Shown here: positions 54,091 through 64,000 of the stretch, one piece after another
Position numbering within the stretch: the stretch's first letter is position 1
How the letters are laid out: every line of letters begins with the position of its first letter
DNA from: Vreelandella olivaria
GTDB lineage: Bacteria; Pseudomonadota; Gammaproteobacteria; Pseudomonadales; Halomonadaceae
Assembly: GCA_004295565.1 (NCBI GenBank)
Contig: AP019416.1
Location: 2,976,001 to 3,040,000, forward strand
Direction: 5' to 3'
Length of the DNA stretch: 64,000 bases
Translations under genes and position numbers: made by a program
Notes under the pieces: generated by a model
Told to the model about the DNA's origin: nothing
Database searches by the model: none
What the model saw: only the letters and a program-made list of their open reading frames with translations

Positions 54091-55275
54091 CTAGCAGGAT
54101 TGACCACAGGCGACGCCACTCGCCCACGCCCACTGAAAGTTATACCCTCCCAGCTCTCCTGTCACATCCAATACTTCTCCAATAAAGCGCAACTGCGGCA
54201 GGCCTTTAACCTCAAAGGTTTTGGATGATAACGCGTCGGTATTTACCCCTCCCATGGTCACCTCTGCGGTACGCCAACCCTCGGTGCCCGCTGGTTTCAG
54301 TTGCCAGGTGTTGAGCCTTGACGCCCATTCATCCAACGCCGCATTGGCGTACTGGGCCAGTGGCCGGGCCGAGTCATGGTCGGGATACCACTCCAGCAGC
54401 GCTTGCGCCAAACGTTTCGGAAAGCGTTCGCCAAGCCAGGTCGATAGCTGGCGTTTGGGTGTCTCCTGGCGTGCCTCACGCAGCGATGCCGCTACATTCT
54501 CCCTGGGCAGCAGATCAATCGTAATGTGCTCACCAGGCTGCCATACGCTGGATATCTGCAGCATGGCAGGGCCAGACAAGCCGCGGTGGGTAAATAGCAT
54601 AGGCTCCACAAAGCGCCGGCCGCCGGCGCTTACGGCCACGGGCACGCTTACCCCTGAAAGCTCTGCAGCGCGCGCCTTCCACGTATCGCTCAGCGTGAAC
54701 GGCACCAGTCCTGGGCGCGTATCAAATACCTCAAGACCAAATTGACGGGCTATATCGTAGCCAAACCCGGTCGCGCCCATACTCGGAATGGAAAGCCCAC
54801 CGCTCGCGACGACGACCACCCCGGCATCGATTTTTCCTATTGAAGTCGTTAGCCGCATGGCACTGCCCTGTTGCTCCACGCGGGTAACCTGGGTGCTGAG
54901 CCTGATTTCAGCCCCGGCCCACTCACACTCTGTCAGTAGCGTACGGACAATCTCTTTAGCCGAGGTTGCACAGAACAGCTGACCCGGCGTTTTCTCAACA
55001 TGTTCAACGCCATGGCGCTCTACCAGCTCAACAAAGTGCTCAGGGCGGTAACGTTTGAGCGCCGAAATACAAAAGTAAGGGTTTGACGAGTAAAAGTGCT
55101 GTGGCGTTGTGCCAAGATTGGTAAAGTTGCAGCGGCCGCCCCCAGACATCAGAATCTTCTTACCCGCTTTGTTAGCATGATCAAGCACTAAGACTCGTTT
55201 TCCGGCATAGCCCGCTTGCGCTGCGCACATCAAGCCTGCGGCGCCAGCACCGATGACGACAACGTCATAGATCAT
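54091..55275 (-). CDS. HI0933/YhiN-type NAD(P)/FAD-dependent oxidoreductase
   Basis: Flavoprotein of unknown physiological role. FAD motif VVVIGAGAAGLMCAAQAGYA and the family signature NKAGKKILMSGGGRCNFTN. C-terminal VTMGGVNTDALSSKTFEVK and LRFIGEVLDVTGELGGYNFQ with WAWASG are also diagnostic. Intact, 394 residues. Alone on the minus strand, divergent from the RND genes. Confidence 0.93.
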   Translation of the reverse strand: MIYDVVVIGAGAAGLMCAAQAGYAGKRVLVLDHANKAGKKILMSGGGRCNFTNLGTTPQHFYSSNPYFCISALKRYRPEHFVELVERHGVEHVEKTPGQLFCATSAKEIVRTLLTECEWAGAEIRLSTQVTRVEQQGSAMRLTTSIGKIDAGVVVVASGGLSIPSMGATGFGYDIARQFGLEVFDTRPGLVPFTLSDTWKARAAELSGVSVPVAVSAGGRRFVEPMLFTHRGLSGPAMLQISSVWQPGEHITIDLLPRENVAASLREARQETPKRQLSTWLGERFPKRLAQALLEWYPDHDSARPLAQYANAALDEWASRLNTWQLKPAGTEGWRTAEVTMGGVNTDALSSKTFEVKGLPQLRFIGEVLDVTGELGGYNFQWAWASGVACGQSC

Positions 55276-55368
55276 AATGGACAGCTCATATTAAGGGCGA
55301 TTTCCGCCGTAAAAGGCAGGCATTCTAACAGGGTCAAACTTAAAAATTATTATATGGCAAAATTACCC

Positions 55369-55385
55369 TATACAATAACTGTATA
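55369..55385. promoter_or_regulatory. Inverted repeat TATACA-N5-TGTATA before the RND operon
   Basis: Perfect six-base arms in an AT-rich stretch 26 bases before the adaptor start. Operator-like, in the right place to control the efflux genes. No TetR- or MarR-type gene is adjacent to claim it. Reading TATAAA/TATTAT nearby, the promoter probably overlaps it. Confidence 0.45.
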
Positions 55386-55410
55386 AATATTATCTAACGC
55401 TGAGAACACT

Positions 55411-56493
55411 ATGCTTCTGTCTATACATCGACGATGTTTGCTGCGACTCGCACTTGTACCCCTCACCCTGCTGCTGTCCAATGCAACGATGGCTCAATCG
55501 CTGCCATCGGTCATCGGCGCACGGGCGGTCATGACCACATGGTCAGACCCACTCGAAGCCTTGGGCACTCTTAGAGCGGAAGAGAGCGTCACGCTCTCAG
55601 CTACCGTCACAGACATCATTGCAGAGATCAATTTCCGCGATGGCGAGCAGGTCGAAGAGGGCCAACTGCTTATTCGCCTAAAGGATGCAGAAGAACAGGC
55701 CCAATTGAGGGCCTCTCAGGCGCTGCGCGAAGAGCGCCTTAACGCATCAAATCGTGCTTCTCAGTTGCAAGATCGCAACCTTGCGGCCCGGGCCGATGTA
55801 GAAGATAGCCGGTCACGGCTACGCCAGGCCGACGCTGATATTCAAGCGATTGAAGCCCAACTGGCTAATTACCAGATAAAAGCGCCCTTCAGCGGCCGTG
55901 TTGGCTTTCGCAACATCAGCATCGGCGCCCTGGTCACTCCAGGAATGGAGCTGGTGACACTCGATAAACTGGATATTATGCAGCTCGATTTTGGCGTCCC
56001 CGAGGTATTTCTCGGCCGTCTTTCACCCGGTTTGATGCTTAATACCACCACTGCCGCCTACCCTGACGAGGTGTTTAGTGGTGAAATTGCCACCATCGGC
56101 ACCCGGGTGGATCCGGTGACGCGCAGCGTAAGCGTCCGCGCTGAGCTTGAGAATAGCGATGGTCGTCTGCGCCCAGGCATGCTGATGAAAGTGATCGTTC
56201 AACAGCGCGTACGCGATACTATTGTTATCCCTGAGGCAGCCATTGAGCCTAGCGGTGACCGCCACTTTGTGATGCTTATCGAACAGACTGACGACACGAC
56301 ACGTTTGGCCCGGCGCGAGGTAGCGATTGGCGAGCGGCGCAATGGCGAGGTGGAAATTCTTGAGGGATTAGCCCCTGACGACTTAATCGTCGTGCATGGC
56401 CTACAGCTGGCCCGAGATGGACAAGAAGCGAGATTGATCGGCATTGTCGATGACGAGACCGGCATAAGAGCGCTGCTGGAGGCCGACCGCTAA
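55411..56493 (+). CDS. RND efflux periplasmic adaptor subunit
   Basis: Membrane-fusion protein linking the pump to an outer-membrane channel. Signal peptide (LALVPLTLLLSNATMA), lipoyl halves (VTDIIAEINFRDGEQVEEGQ and IKAPFSGRVGFRNISIGALV), a short coiled-coil hairpin between, and the beta-barrel domain (RVDPVTRSVSVRAELENSDG, RPGMLMKV). No lipobox Cys, so not lipid-anchored. 360 residues, resembling the MexH/VexA-like group. Shares its last base with the pump start. Confidence 0.92.
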   Translation: MLLSIHRRCLLRLALVPLTLLLSNATMAQSLPSVIGARAVMTTWSDPLEALGTLRAEESVTLSATVTDIIAEINFRDGEQVEEGQLLIRLKDAEEQAQLRASQALREERLNASNRASQLQDRNLAARADVEDSRSRLRQADADIQAIEAQLANYQIKAPFSGRVGFRNISIGALVTPGMELVTLDKLDIMQLDFGVPEVFLGRLSPGLMLNTTTAAYPDEVFSGEIATIGTRVDPVTRSVSVRAELENSDGRLRPGMLMKVIVQQRVRDTIVIPEAAIEPSGDRHFVMLIEQTDDTTRLARREVAIGERRNGEVEILEGLAPDDLIVVHGLQLARDGQEARLIGIVDDETGIRALLEADR

Positions 56494-59400
56494 TGCGCTT
56501 ATCGGATATCTCTGTTCAGCGCCCAGTACTGGCGATGGTGATTGCAGCATTGATTATTGCCTTCGGCCTACTAGCGCTTAATCGCTTGCCGCTGCAAGAG
56601 TACCCCACTATCGACCCACCTGTGGTCACTATCGATACCCGCTACCCCGGCGCCTCGGCCAGTGTCGTCGAAACACGCATTACCCAAGTCCTAGAAGACC
56701 GTATTGCGGGCGTGGAAGGCATTGAGCTGATTACCTCGCAAAGCGAAGATGGCCGATCACGAATCGAAATCGAGTTTGGCATCGATAGGGATATCAATGC
56801 TGCCGCTAATGATATTCGCGACCGCATTTCCGGCGCACTGCGCAACCTGCCCGATGATGCAGACAACCCCGAGGTCACCAAAGCCGATAGCAGCGAAGAG
56901 ATAGTCGTGTGGTTAAGCCTCTCCGGCGAAGACTACTCGATCACCGAGCTGACCGACTACGCTAACCGCTTTCTGGTCGATAGCCTTTCCGTTCAACCGG
57001 GGGTCGCGCGGGTGCGTGTCGGCGGCGGCAGCGACTACGCCATGCGCGTATGGCTGGATCGCAATGCCCTGGCCGCACGCGGACTCACTGTTAGCGATAT
57101 CGAAGATGCCCTGCGGGCAGAGAACGTCGAGCTACCGGCAGGCTCGCTTGAATCCGAGGATCGCCAGTTTATTGTCCGCCTTCCCCGCAGTTTTGCCAGT
57201 GCCGAAGATTTTCAGCGTCTTGCCATCAACTCTCCCCGCAACACCTCACTCAATCAGGGTGACAACGGCTACCTGGTGCGTCTTTCCGATGTAGCAAGAG
57301 TCGAAGTCGGCGCGGTGGAAGATCGCTCGGTATTCCGCTCCAATGGCATCCCCATGGTGGGCCTGGGGATGATCATGCAGTCGACGGCCAATGTGATCGA
57401 GCTATCCGAAGCCGTACAGATCGAACTGGAACGCCTGCAGGGAACCCTACCCGAAGGCATGTCGCTAAGCCTGAACTACGACGCCTCACTGTTTGTCTCC
57501 GGAGCGATTGAGCAGGTCGTTATGACGCTATTTATCGCCATGGGCTTGGTGGTGGTGGTGATCTTTATGTTTTTGGGCAATTTGCGCACCACCCTGGTGC
57601 CTGCGGTGACCGTTCCCATTGCCGTTATTGGAGCCTTTACCGCGCTGGCGGCGATGAACTTCTCCATCAATCTGCTAACGCTTCTGGCGTTGGTGCTGGC
57701 GATCGGCCTGATTGTCGATGATGCCATTGTGGTACTTGAAAACATTAATCGGCGCATGCACGACTACGGCGAAACACCGCTAGTCGCCGCCTTTCGAGGC
57801 ACTCGGCAAATCGCCTTTGCGGTAATAGCCACTACCCTGGTGTTGGTGGCGGTTTTCTTGCCACTCAGTATGTTGCAAGGCGATATTGGCCGGCTATTTT
57901 CCGAGTTTGCACTGACCATGGCCGCCGCGGTAGTGGTCTCTACCCTGTTGGCGTTGACGCTTACGCCGATGATGGCGTCTAAAATTCTCAAGCCAGGCAT
58001 GCACGACAGCCGGATTGGTAAAGCCGTGCAGTGGCTGCTCAGCGGTACTCAACGCCGCTATCAGGCCACGTTAGAGTGGATGCTTAAAATGCGCTGGCTG
58101 GTGGTCGCGGCGTTTGTATTGTTAATTACCGCCACCGCCTGGCTGGCCACGGTACTGCCCAACGAATACACACCCCAGGAAGATCGCGGAAACTTTATCG
58201 TATTAGTCAACGGGCCCGAAGGCGCTACCTTCGACTATATGATGGACTATATGGATGAGATCGAAGCACGCATGACGCCGTTAGTAGAGAGCGGTGAGCT
58301 GAAGCGCGTGGTGGTGCGCGCCCCACGTGGTTTCGGTAACATCGAGAACTTTAATAGCGGCTTTATTATCGTCAATATGGCCGACTGGGGCAGTCGACGC
58401 AGCGCCTGGGAGATAATGGCCGAAGTGCGTGAAAAGCTACGCACCCTCCCAGGGGTACAGGCATTCCCAGTGATGCGCCAAGGGTTTGGGCAGCGCACCC
58501 AAAAGCCGGTGCAGTTTGTGCTGGGGGCGGGACATACGAAGAGCTGGCCCGCTGGCGCGATACGCTGATCGATCATGTACGCGAGAATAACCCGCGCCTG
58601 ATGGCGCTTGAGAGCAATTACAACGAAACACAGCCACAGCTGCGGGTGGATATTGATTATGAACGTGCCGCCTCGCTGGGCGTTACCGTCACCGAGATAG
58701 GTAGAACGCTTGAAGTGCTGTTAGGTGGCCGTAACGTCACTCGCTATGTGGATAACGGTGAAGAGTACGATGTGATTTTGGAAGGCGACCGGGGCAGTCA
58801 GAACAGCCCGAGAGCGCTGGATAACATACAGGTGCGCTCTGCACGCACGGGGAGCTGATCCCCCTGGCGAGTCTCGTCACCCTCTCCGACTTTGCTGGCG
58901 CCAGTACCCTGAACCGCTTTGACCGTATACGGGCGATCACCATTGAAGCCAATCTCGCCGATGGCTACCCCCTTGGCGAAGCCCTGGCCTATTTAGAACA
59001 GAGCGCTGCGGAGTTACTCCCCGAAGAGGTGCAAACCAATGTGGCAGGCGCCTCGCGGGACTTTCAACAGGCCAGCGGCGCCACCGCGTTCCTGCTAATA
59101 CTGGGCGCGCTTGTGGTCTTCTTGGTGCTGGCAGCGCAGTTCGAGAGCCTGATTCACCCCTTTGTGATTATGCTCACGGTGCCGTTGGCGATGAGCGGTG
59201 CTTTGCTTGCCCTGCTGCTAAGCGGTCAATCGTTGAATATCTACAGCCAGGTGGGCTTGGTGCTGCTAATTGGCCTGGCGGCGAAAAACGGTATTCTGAT
59301 TGTCGAGTTTGCCAACCAGTTACGTGATGAGGGTAAAGCATTTCGTAACGCGTTAATTGAAGCCTCTGTGACACGCCTGAGGCCCATCTTAATGACCGCC

Positions 59401-59624
59401 GTGACCACCATGGCCGGCGCCATTCCGCTGATCATCTCGACAGGGCCCGGGGCTGAATCGCGCCTGGTCATCGGCACCGTGATTATGGCGGGGTTGGCTC
59501 GGCAACGCTGTTTACGCTGTTTGTCGTGCCTGTAGCCTACGACTTGCTGGCGCGCCACACCGGTTCGCCCGGAGCAGTGAAGCGACAGCTGGAAGAGGAA
59601 ATAGCTAACGCGCGATCTGACTGA
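56493..59624 (+). CDS. RND multidrug efflux pump (HAE1 family), three frameshifts
   Basis: Proton-driven inner-membrane exporter. Starts LSDISVQRPVLAMVIAALII; the DD pair for proton transfer is in LVLAIGLIVDDAIVVLENIN; the second half has LVVFLVLAAQFESLIHPFVI and GLAAKNGILIVEFANQLRDE. Shifts near 58530, 58850 and 59495; the frame ends with GSATLFTLFVVPVAYDLLAR and a stop at 59622-59624. ~1044 residues. Substrates cannot be told. No outer-membrane channel gene follows, so a TolC encoded elsewhere is needed. Confidence 0.93.
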
Positions 59625-59708
59625 TGTCATTGCGAAGCAAGGCAATCTGGTTTTAGAGGCAGCCACTGGCTTGAGATTGCCTTGTCGCGCAGGTGCCTTA
59701 CAATGACA
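59625..59708. repeat. Palindromic intergenic repeat, copy 1
   Basis: TGTCATTG (59625-59632) and CAATGACA (59701-59708) enclose AAGGCAATCT (59639-59648) and its inverse AGATTGCCTT (59674-59683). This is a nested hairpin of the TGTCATTGCGA type found dispersed in many genomes. It begins directly after the pump stop codon. Confidence 0.75.
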
Positions 59709-59755
59709 CAAGAGTGCAGAGGCAGCCAATAGCCCAGCTATCAGCCACTTTTAAA

Positions 59756-60640
59756 TCAATGCTTGAACAGCTCATCAAGGGCATTGGCAGTCAACACAGC
59801 GGCAGACCAATCATCCAACTGCTCAGCTGTCGCTTGGTCTAAGCGCTGCTCCACCCAACCAGGTAAATCGCCAAATTTAAGACCTAGCTGCTTACGCAAG
59901 ATCCGCTGCGCTTCTTCCTGGCGCCCTTCCTGTTTAGCTTCGTTAATAAATGAAACCTCATCACGCAGCGCCCGTTCCCGTACTAACGCCAATCGGCGTG
60001 TCTTCGTCGGCGCTCAGCTCGCGGATGCGGCTCATCGCTTTTTAACCGGTTCGTGGGCGATATTGGCCATGGTAAGCTCCTCCTGCCAATGCTTAAAGAA
60101 GGTGATCCAGGCGCGCAGTGCGCCTTTCGGCACCCCAAGACGATCCGCCTTATTTAATTCGATTAAGTTCATCTGCAGAATGTTCCCCAGCGATACATTC
60201 GGCTGGTACTCATCGCGCATTTCAAACCGCCATGTTGCCTGCTGACGTTCTGCGTCCGTCGCCGTGAACAAATCAAAGTCGAGTAGGTGTAAGCCCACAG
60301 TAGCGTTAAGTGTTTGGTAATCCTCGCCTGCACCGAGCTGACTTCCTAGCATACGGGCTAAATAAAACAGCCCACGCTTGTGCCAAGCACCGTAGCGACG
60401 AACCTGTATTTCAACATTATAGCAGTGTCCTCCACTATCACGAGCGAGTACGTCAAGAATGATATATTTACCGTTCAGTTCTGAAGGCTCAATCGTTGGG
60501 TTGAGTATCTCTACCGAAGTAATATCGGGTAAGTCAGGGCGCAGGTCATTGATCAAATCGACTAGCAGATCAGGCGCTTCTGCAAACAGACGTTTGAACA
60601 CATAGTCATTGGTGGGATCGAGTAATTCGTGCATTACCAC
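59756..60640 (-). CDS. Rpn/PD-(D/E)XK-family transposase-like nuclease, two frameshifts
   Basis: Member of the Rpn (recombination-promoting nuclease) group, also annotated as PD-(D/E)XK nuclease-family transposases. Family start HELLDPTNDYVFKRLFAEAP; the nuclease core ILDVLARDSGGHCYNVEIQV, with D, E and Q of the PD-(D/E)XK site; then RGLFYLARMLGSQLGAGEDY. After shifts near 60045 and 59995 the C-terminal part has the DUF4351-like helices (EEAQRILRKQLGLKFGDLP). ~295 residues joined. Flanked by palindromic repeats on both sides. Confidence 0.87.
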
Positions 60641-60740
60641 TCCAGAGGCCAGATAAGCACCCTACTTTTGCAGGATAAGCTAACATAAACCTGTCCGGGA
60701 GAACGAGTCGAAGCTCGGTAATCTGGGGTTGCATTTGGGG

Positions 60741-60779
60741 TGTCATTACGAGCGAAGCGTAGCAACTTTCTCAATGACA
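60741..60779. repeat. Palindromic intergenic repeat, copy 2
   Basis: TGTCATTACGAGCGAAGCG starts it and AATGACA (60773-60779) closes it; same end arms as copy 1 with a shorter middle. The gap 60641-60862 holds nothing else except the terminator near 60830. Confidence 0.65.
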
Positions 60780-60823
60780 ACTAGGGCTGCTGACGTCTCA
60801 TCGTTAGAGCAGGCGCAGCGGAT

Positions 60824-60845
60824 AAGGGTGCCTATCGGCACCCTT
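60824..60845. terminator. Intrinsic terminator after the DUF3617 gene
   Basis: AAGGGTGCC and GGCACCCTT form a perfect nine-pair stem with loop TATC. On the minus strand it follows the DUF3617 stop by 17 bases. The flanking bases are only partly T-rich, but stem strength makes termination likely. Confidence 0.75.
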
Positions 60846-60862
60846 TAAAAGAGAGCTAGCGA

Positions 60863-61291
60863 TCACTCACATTCGCCAAGATACTCGCCTTCAATCACGG
60901 TATTCATGCTCAGCTCACCCATGGGGGACTGGGTAAGAATATCGACGCTGCCTTCAATACGCTCGCCCATAAAGCGCATTTCGCCATCGATGGTGGCTTC
61001 GCCACCCTCAGCGCGACACACCATGCTGTAGCTTAGACCGTCAGCGTTCAGATCCTGGTCGAGCAGCTCGCAGCCTTCTTCTTCCTCAATGAAGCCAAAT
61101 TCGGCCCCTTCTAGCTCTTCCTGGCTAATACACTGGCGTTCGGTTTCCGTTTGATCCGGAATTTCCATTTCGCCGCTGATGCTGGTTTTGCTCACAAACT
61201 CCCACTCACCAGCAGTGACATTGGGGGTTTCAGCCAACGCGACCATCGGAAAGGCCACTAGGGCCGCTACTGCCATGTTACGTAACATCAT
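60863..61291 (-). CDS. DUF3617 family secreted protein
   Basis: Small periplasmic protein of unknown function. Signal peptide MLRNMAVAALVAFPMVALA, then the family pattern AGEWEFVSKTSISGEMEIPD, a CISQEEL segment, and three further cysteines (CELLDQ, MVCRAEGG, GECE at the end) that could form two disulfides. Very acidic (FGFIEEEEGCELLDQD), as expected of a halophile's exported protein. 142 residues. Confidence 0.85.
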   Translation of the reverse strand: MMLRNMAVAALVAFPMVALAETPNVTAGEWEFVSKTSISGEMEIPDQTETERQCISQEELEGAEFGFIEEEEGCELLDQDLNADGLSYSMVCRAEGGEATIDGEMRFMGERIEGSVDILTQSPMGELSMNTVIEGEYLGECE

Positions 61292-61438
61292 CGCTACTCT
61301 CGCTGCGTTGCTTTGGGAACTTAAATCCTGAGATATCCTACCTGATTCAATCCATTGATGCCCTACCCGACGACCACACTGCTACACTCATTGGGTAAGA
61401 AACTGATTTAGCGCATCCGCTATACAAGGTAGCCAACA

Positions 61439-61648
61439 ATGCAAGACGACGCCCTGGTCAATTATGACTTCCACTGTCCCTACTGCGATTCGCCGCTGAC
61501 CTTCCTGATAGATACTTCCCAGGGCAGCCACGAAACCTGGGAAGATTGTCATCAGTGCTGCGCCCCCATCCAGCTACAAATTATCGTTTCGCCGGTGACT
61601 GGGGAGCTCGACAGCGTCGTCACCGGACGCGACGACGACGTTCTCTAG
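61439..61648 (+). CDS. CPXCG-motif cysteine-rich small protein
   Basis: 69 residues with HCPYCDSP and DCHQCCAPIQ, four cysteines as a likely zinc ribbon; the family name comes from its CPxCG-like motif. Function unknown. The C-terminal half is a beta-type stretch ending in a run of Asp. Alone between the DUF3617 gene and potI; convergent with potI, six bases between stops. Confidence 0.88.
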   Translation: MQDDALVNYDFHCPYCDSPLTFLIDTSQGSHETWEDCHQCCAPIQLQIIVSPVTGELDSVVTGRDDDVL

Positions 61649-61654
61649 CACGAA

Positions 61655-62484
61655 TTAAACGTTGTGCAGCGCCGCCTTTCGTTTGGTTTCGTTGCGGCGC
61701 ATAAAAAACCAGGCCAATAAGGTGGCCAGGGATACGATCAATATAATCAAGGTGGCCAGTGCATTGATCTTCGGCGATACGCCCATTCGCACCGATGAAA
61801 ATACCACCATGGGCAGCGTATTCGCCCCTGGACCGGAGACAAAGCTGGCGATCACCAAGTCATCCAGGGAGAGAGTAAACGCCAGCAACCAGCCTGCTGC
61901 CAGCGCCGGCGTTATGATCGGCAGCGTGATAGAGAAAAAGGTTTTCACCGGTGGTGAGCCTAAATCCATAGCGGCCTCTTCAATGGAGTGATCCACTTCC
62001 CGTAGGCGTGCAGCCACCACAACCGCGACGTAGGCACTACAAAAGTGGTGTGCGCAATCCAGATAGTCGCCATACCGCGGTCAGCTGGCCAGCCGGTAAT
62101 CTGCGCCATCTGCACAAAGAGCAGCAGCAGCGAAAGCCCCGTGATGACTTCAGGCATCACCAGCGGCGCCGTGACCATACTCGACAGCGCCGTTTTACCT
62201 CGGAAGTGGCCATAGCGCGTCATTACAAAGGCCGCCACGGTACCCAAACAAACCGACATACTGGCCGCGAAAAACGCGATACGCAGGCTTGTCCACACCG
62301 CCGACAAAATCTGCTGGTCACGAAACAGTTCGCCGTACCACTGGGTGGAAAATCCCGCCCACACCGTAACCAGTTTCGAGGCGTTGAACGAGTAAACCAC
62401 CAGCACAAACATCGGTAGATACAGAAACAGCAGGCCAAGCACCAGCATGACTGTTGAGAAGTTAGGCCGTCGCAGGGCGCTCAT
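61655..62484 (-). CDS. potI: Putrescine ABC transporter permease PotI, one frameshift
   Basis: Inner-membrane subunit of the PotFGHI putrescine importer. LGLLFLYLPMFVLVVYSFNA is the standard first helix, followed by WAGFSTQWYGELFRD. The EAA loop EEAAMDLGSPPVKTFFSITL contacts PotG. A shift near 62010 splits it; joined ~276 residues. Last gene of potG-potH-potI, 27 bases after potH. Confidence 0.93.
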
Positions 62485-62511
62485 AATTTAGCACTCATGA
62501 TTCAAGACTCA

Positions 62512-63418
62512 CTATTCTAGTTCGCGGGACTGGTAGCGGTGGAACCAGACAATCGGCACCAATAACAGCAGCAGCATCACCATGGCCAGCGCCGAAGCCA
62601 CGGGCCAGTCACGGTTAAGGAAGAACTCCTCCCACAGTACTTTACCGATCATTAACGTATCAGGGCCGCCCAGCAGTTCAGGAATCACAAACTCCCCTAC
62701 CGCCGGGATAAACACCAGCATCGAACCCGCGACGATCCCCCCATTGAGAGTGGCAGGGTGACTTTAATAAAGGTATTGAGTTTGCGCGAACCCAAATCGG
62801 CGGCGGCCTCCAACAGCGAGTTGTCCATACGGGTTAAGTGGGCATAGAGCGGCAGCACCATAAACGGCAAATAGGCATAAACAATGCCGATGGTGACCGC
62901 AAACTGGGTATTCATCATACGCAGCGGCGAATCAATGAGGCCAAGCCCTATCAATAGGTTATTGATCAGGCCACTGTTGCTTAGAATCCCCATCCAAGCG
63001 TAGACGCGAATCAAAAACGACGTCCAAGAAGGCAGCATGACCAGCAGCAGTAACAGCAGTTGCCAGCGCGCCGGGGCACGGGCCATGGCATACGCCATCG
63101 GATAACCCAGCAACAAGCAGAACAGCGTGGCGATAAACGCCGTCTTTACCGAGCCCCAGTAAGCAGCGATATAGAGTGAGTCCGAGAGCAGGAAGAGGTA
63201 ATTGCCCAGATTCAGAAATATATGCAGCGTCTGATCAGCGTACTCAAGCAGCGGGCCATAGGGCGGAATCGCAATCGCCCCCTCGGAGAGGCTGATTTTG
63301 AGTACCAGCGCAAAGGGCAGTAAAAAAACAGCGTCAGCCACAAAAGTGGAAACGCAATCACGGCACGACGCCCTAATTGCCAGCGTTTGAGCATCGCTGA
63401 CACACGAGATAGCATCAT
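62512..63418 (-). CDS. potH: Putrescine ABC transporter permease PotH, two frameshifts
   Basis: Second permease. Helices include VIAFPLLWLTLFFLLPFALV (across a shift in the A run near 63325) and LLLLLLVMLPSWTSFLIRVY. EAA loop LLEAAADLGSRKLNTFIKVT. Another shift near 62735 precedes AGSMLVFIPAVGEFVIPELL, a typical PotH/PotB segment. ~302 residues joined. 36 bases after potG. Confidence 0.93.
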
Positions 63419-63454
63419 TTAGAGTGGTCTCCCCGCGGTAAAAAAAGCCATGCA

Positions 63455-64000
63455 TCACCGGTTTAATACAATCGTGCTGTGGTCTTCCCAGTAGACATAC
63501 ACACTGTCTTCCCAGGTAGGTCGATCACCGCGACGCTCTGTATTGGCCATACTGACTTTAATGATTTGGCCCGACTGGGTGCGCACGTAGTACAGCGAGA
63601 AACCACCTAAGTAGGCAATATCATCCACCTTGCCTGCCGCCCAGTTGTACTCCGCAGTGGGCTTTTCACGGGTAAGCCAGATCTTTTCTGGGCGCAACGC
63701 GACCCAAACCCGCCGATCTACCGCCTGGGTGGTAATACCGTGGTCAATGTAAATAGGCCGCTCAAGTGCAGGAGCAATAATCCGACAGTGGTCGGCAGCG
63801 TCTTCACTAATCTCGCCTTCAAACAGATTCACTGTGCCGACGAACTCCGCCACCATACGGCTCACCGGGCTTTCATAAATATCGATAGGCGAGCCTATCT
63901 GTTCGATCCAGCCATCGGCCATAATCGCCACACGGTCGGCCATGGTCATGGCCTCTTCCTGATCATGGGTGACCATAATGCAGGTCACGCCTACCTGCTC
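63455..64000 (-). CDS. potG: Putrescine ABC transporter ATPase PotG, partial at the right edge
   Basis: C-terminal ~181 residues only. The switch region [20 protein letters not shown] is followed by WIEQIGSPIDIYESPVSRMV and the TOBE domain with WVALRPEKIWLTRE. Walker A and signature motifs lie beyond the window. The order potG-potH-potI and the PotG-like tail (YLGGFSLYYVRTQSG) support putrescine over spermidine. Confidence 0.9.
   Translation of the reverse strand, partial: EQVGVTCIMVTHDQEEAMTMADRVAIMADGWIEQIGSPIDIYESPVSRMVAEFVGTVNLFEGEISEDAADHCRIIAPALERPIYIDHGITTQAVDRRVWVALRPEKIWLTREKPTAEYNWAAGKVDDIAYLGGFSLYYVRTQSGQIIKVSMANTERRGDRPTWEDSVYVYWEDHSTIVLNR

Overview
The window reads as the chromosome of a moderately GC-rich gammaproteobacterium, most likely Halomonas or a close relative (Halomonadaceae). 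This rests on several things seen together: an AcnD/PrpF-type 2-methylcitrate operon under a GntR regulator, nadB-cptA-sdhE, ihfB-lapA-lapB, a rpe/gph/trpGDC neighbourhood, a CysB-linked sulfate uptake cluster, a YqjD/YqjE/YqjK stress trio and a putrescine (Pot) transporter. The genus is inferred from gene content, not from a marker search.

Layout. Bases 1-1332 are the right end of an integrated element: an HP1/P2-type tyrosine integrase running off the left edge, a ribbon-helix-helix-like gene read away from it, palindromic operator-like sites between them, and a copy of the 3' half of a tRNA-Leu(UAA) as the attachment site. Core chromosome follows: nadB against cptA-sdhE; ihfB-lapA-lapB against pyrF; a ComEA-like gene; the propionate operon gntR-prpB-prpC-acnD-prpF-prpD on the minus strand (7.4-15.9 kb); pabB; cysH against cysB; trxA; perM; a SIMPL protein overlapping serS; a dicarboxylate/amino-acid symporter; a DUF4202 gene; a YdiJ-type flavo/iron-sulfur dehydrogenase; trpGDC; an orphan manganese-type binding protein; gph, ndh, rpe; the sulfate importer sbp-cysT-cysW-cysA; an AT-richer alkB-like/DMT pair; yajG, tpm, an SH3 protein and DUF1820; an ATP-grasp gene followed by a large gene with a papain-like C-H-N pattern; tlyA; a very large MscK/MscM-type channel; pldA; yqjDEK; a YhiN-type flavoprotein; an RND efflux pair; an Rpn-type nuclease gene between two palindromic repeats; small genes; and potI-potH-potG running off the right edge.

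How the genes work together. The prp operon turns propionyl-CoA and oxaloacetate into pyruvate and succinate. cysH, cysB and sbp-cysTWA form one sulfate uptake and reduction regulon. trpG, trpD and trpC supply tryptophan steps, but trpE is absent here. lapA and lapB tune lipopolysaccharide synthesis. PldA, the mechanosensitive channel, YqjDEK and the RND pump serve the envelope.

Quality warning. About thirty of the roughly sixty genes carry one or more frameshifts, mostly one-base losses in short homopolymers, including in serS, which a cell cannot lose. I read these as sequencing or assembly errors and give full-length gene coordinates across them. Real pseudogenes cannot be told apart here.

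The most interesting item is the ATP-grasp/papain-like pair at 44.2-47.6 kb, followed by a 155-base structured inverted repeat inside the prp operon, an intrinsic terminator inside the same operon, and the operator cluster of the integrated element.
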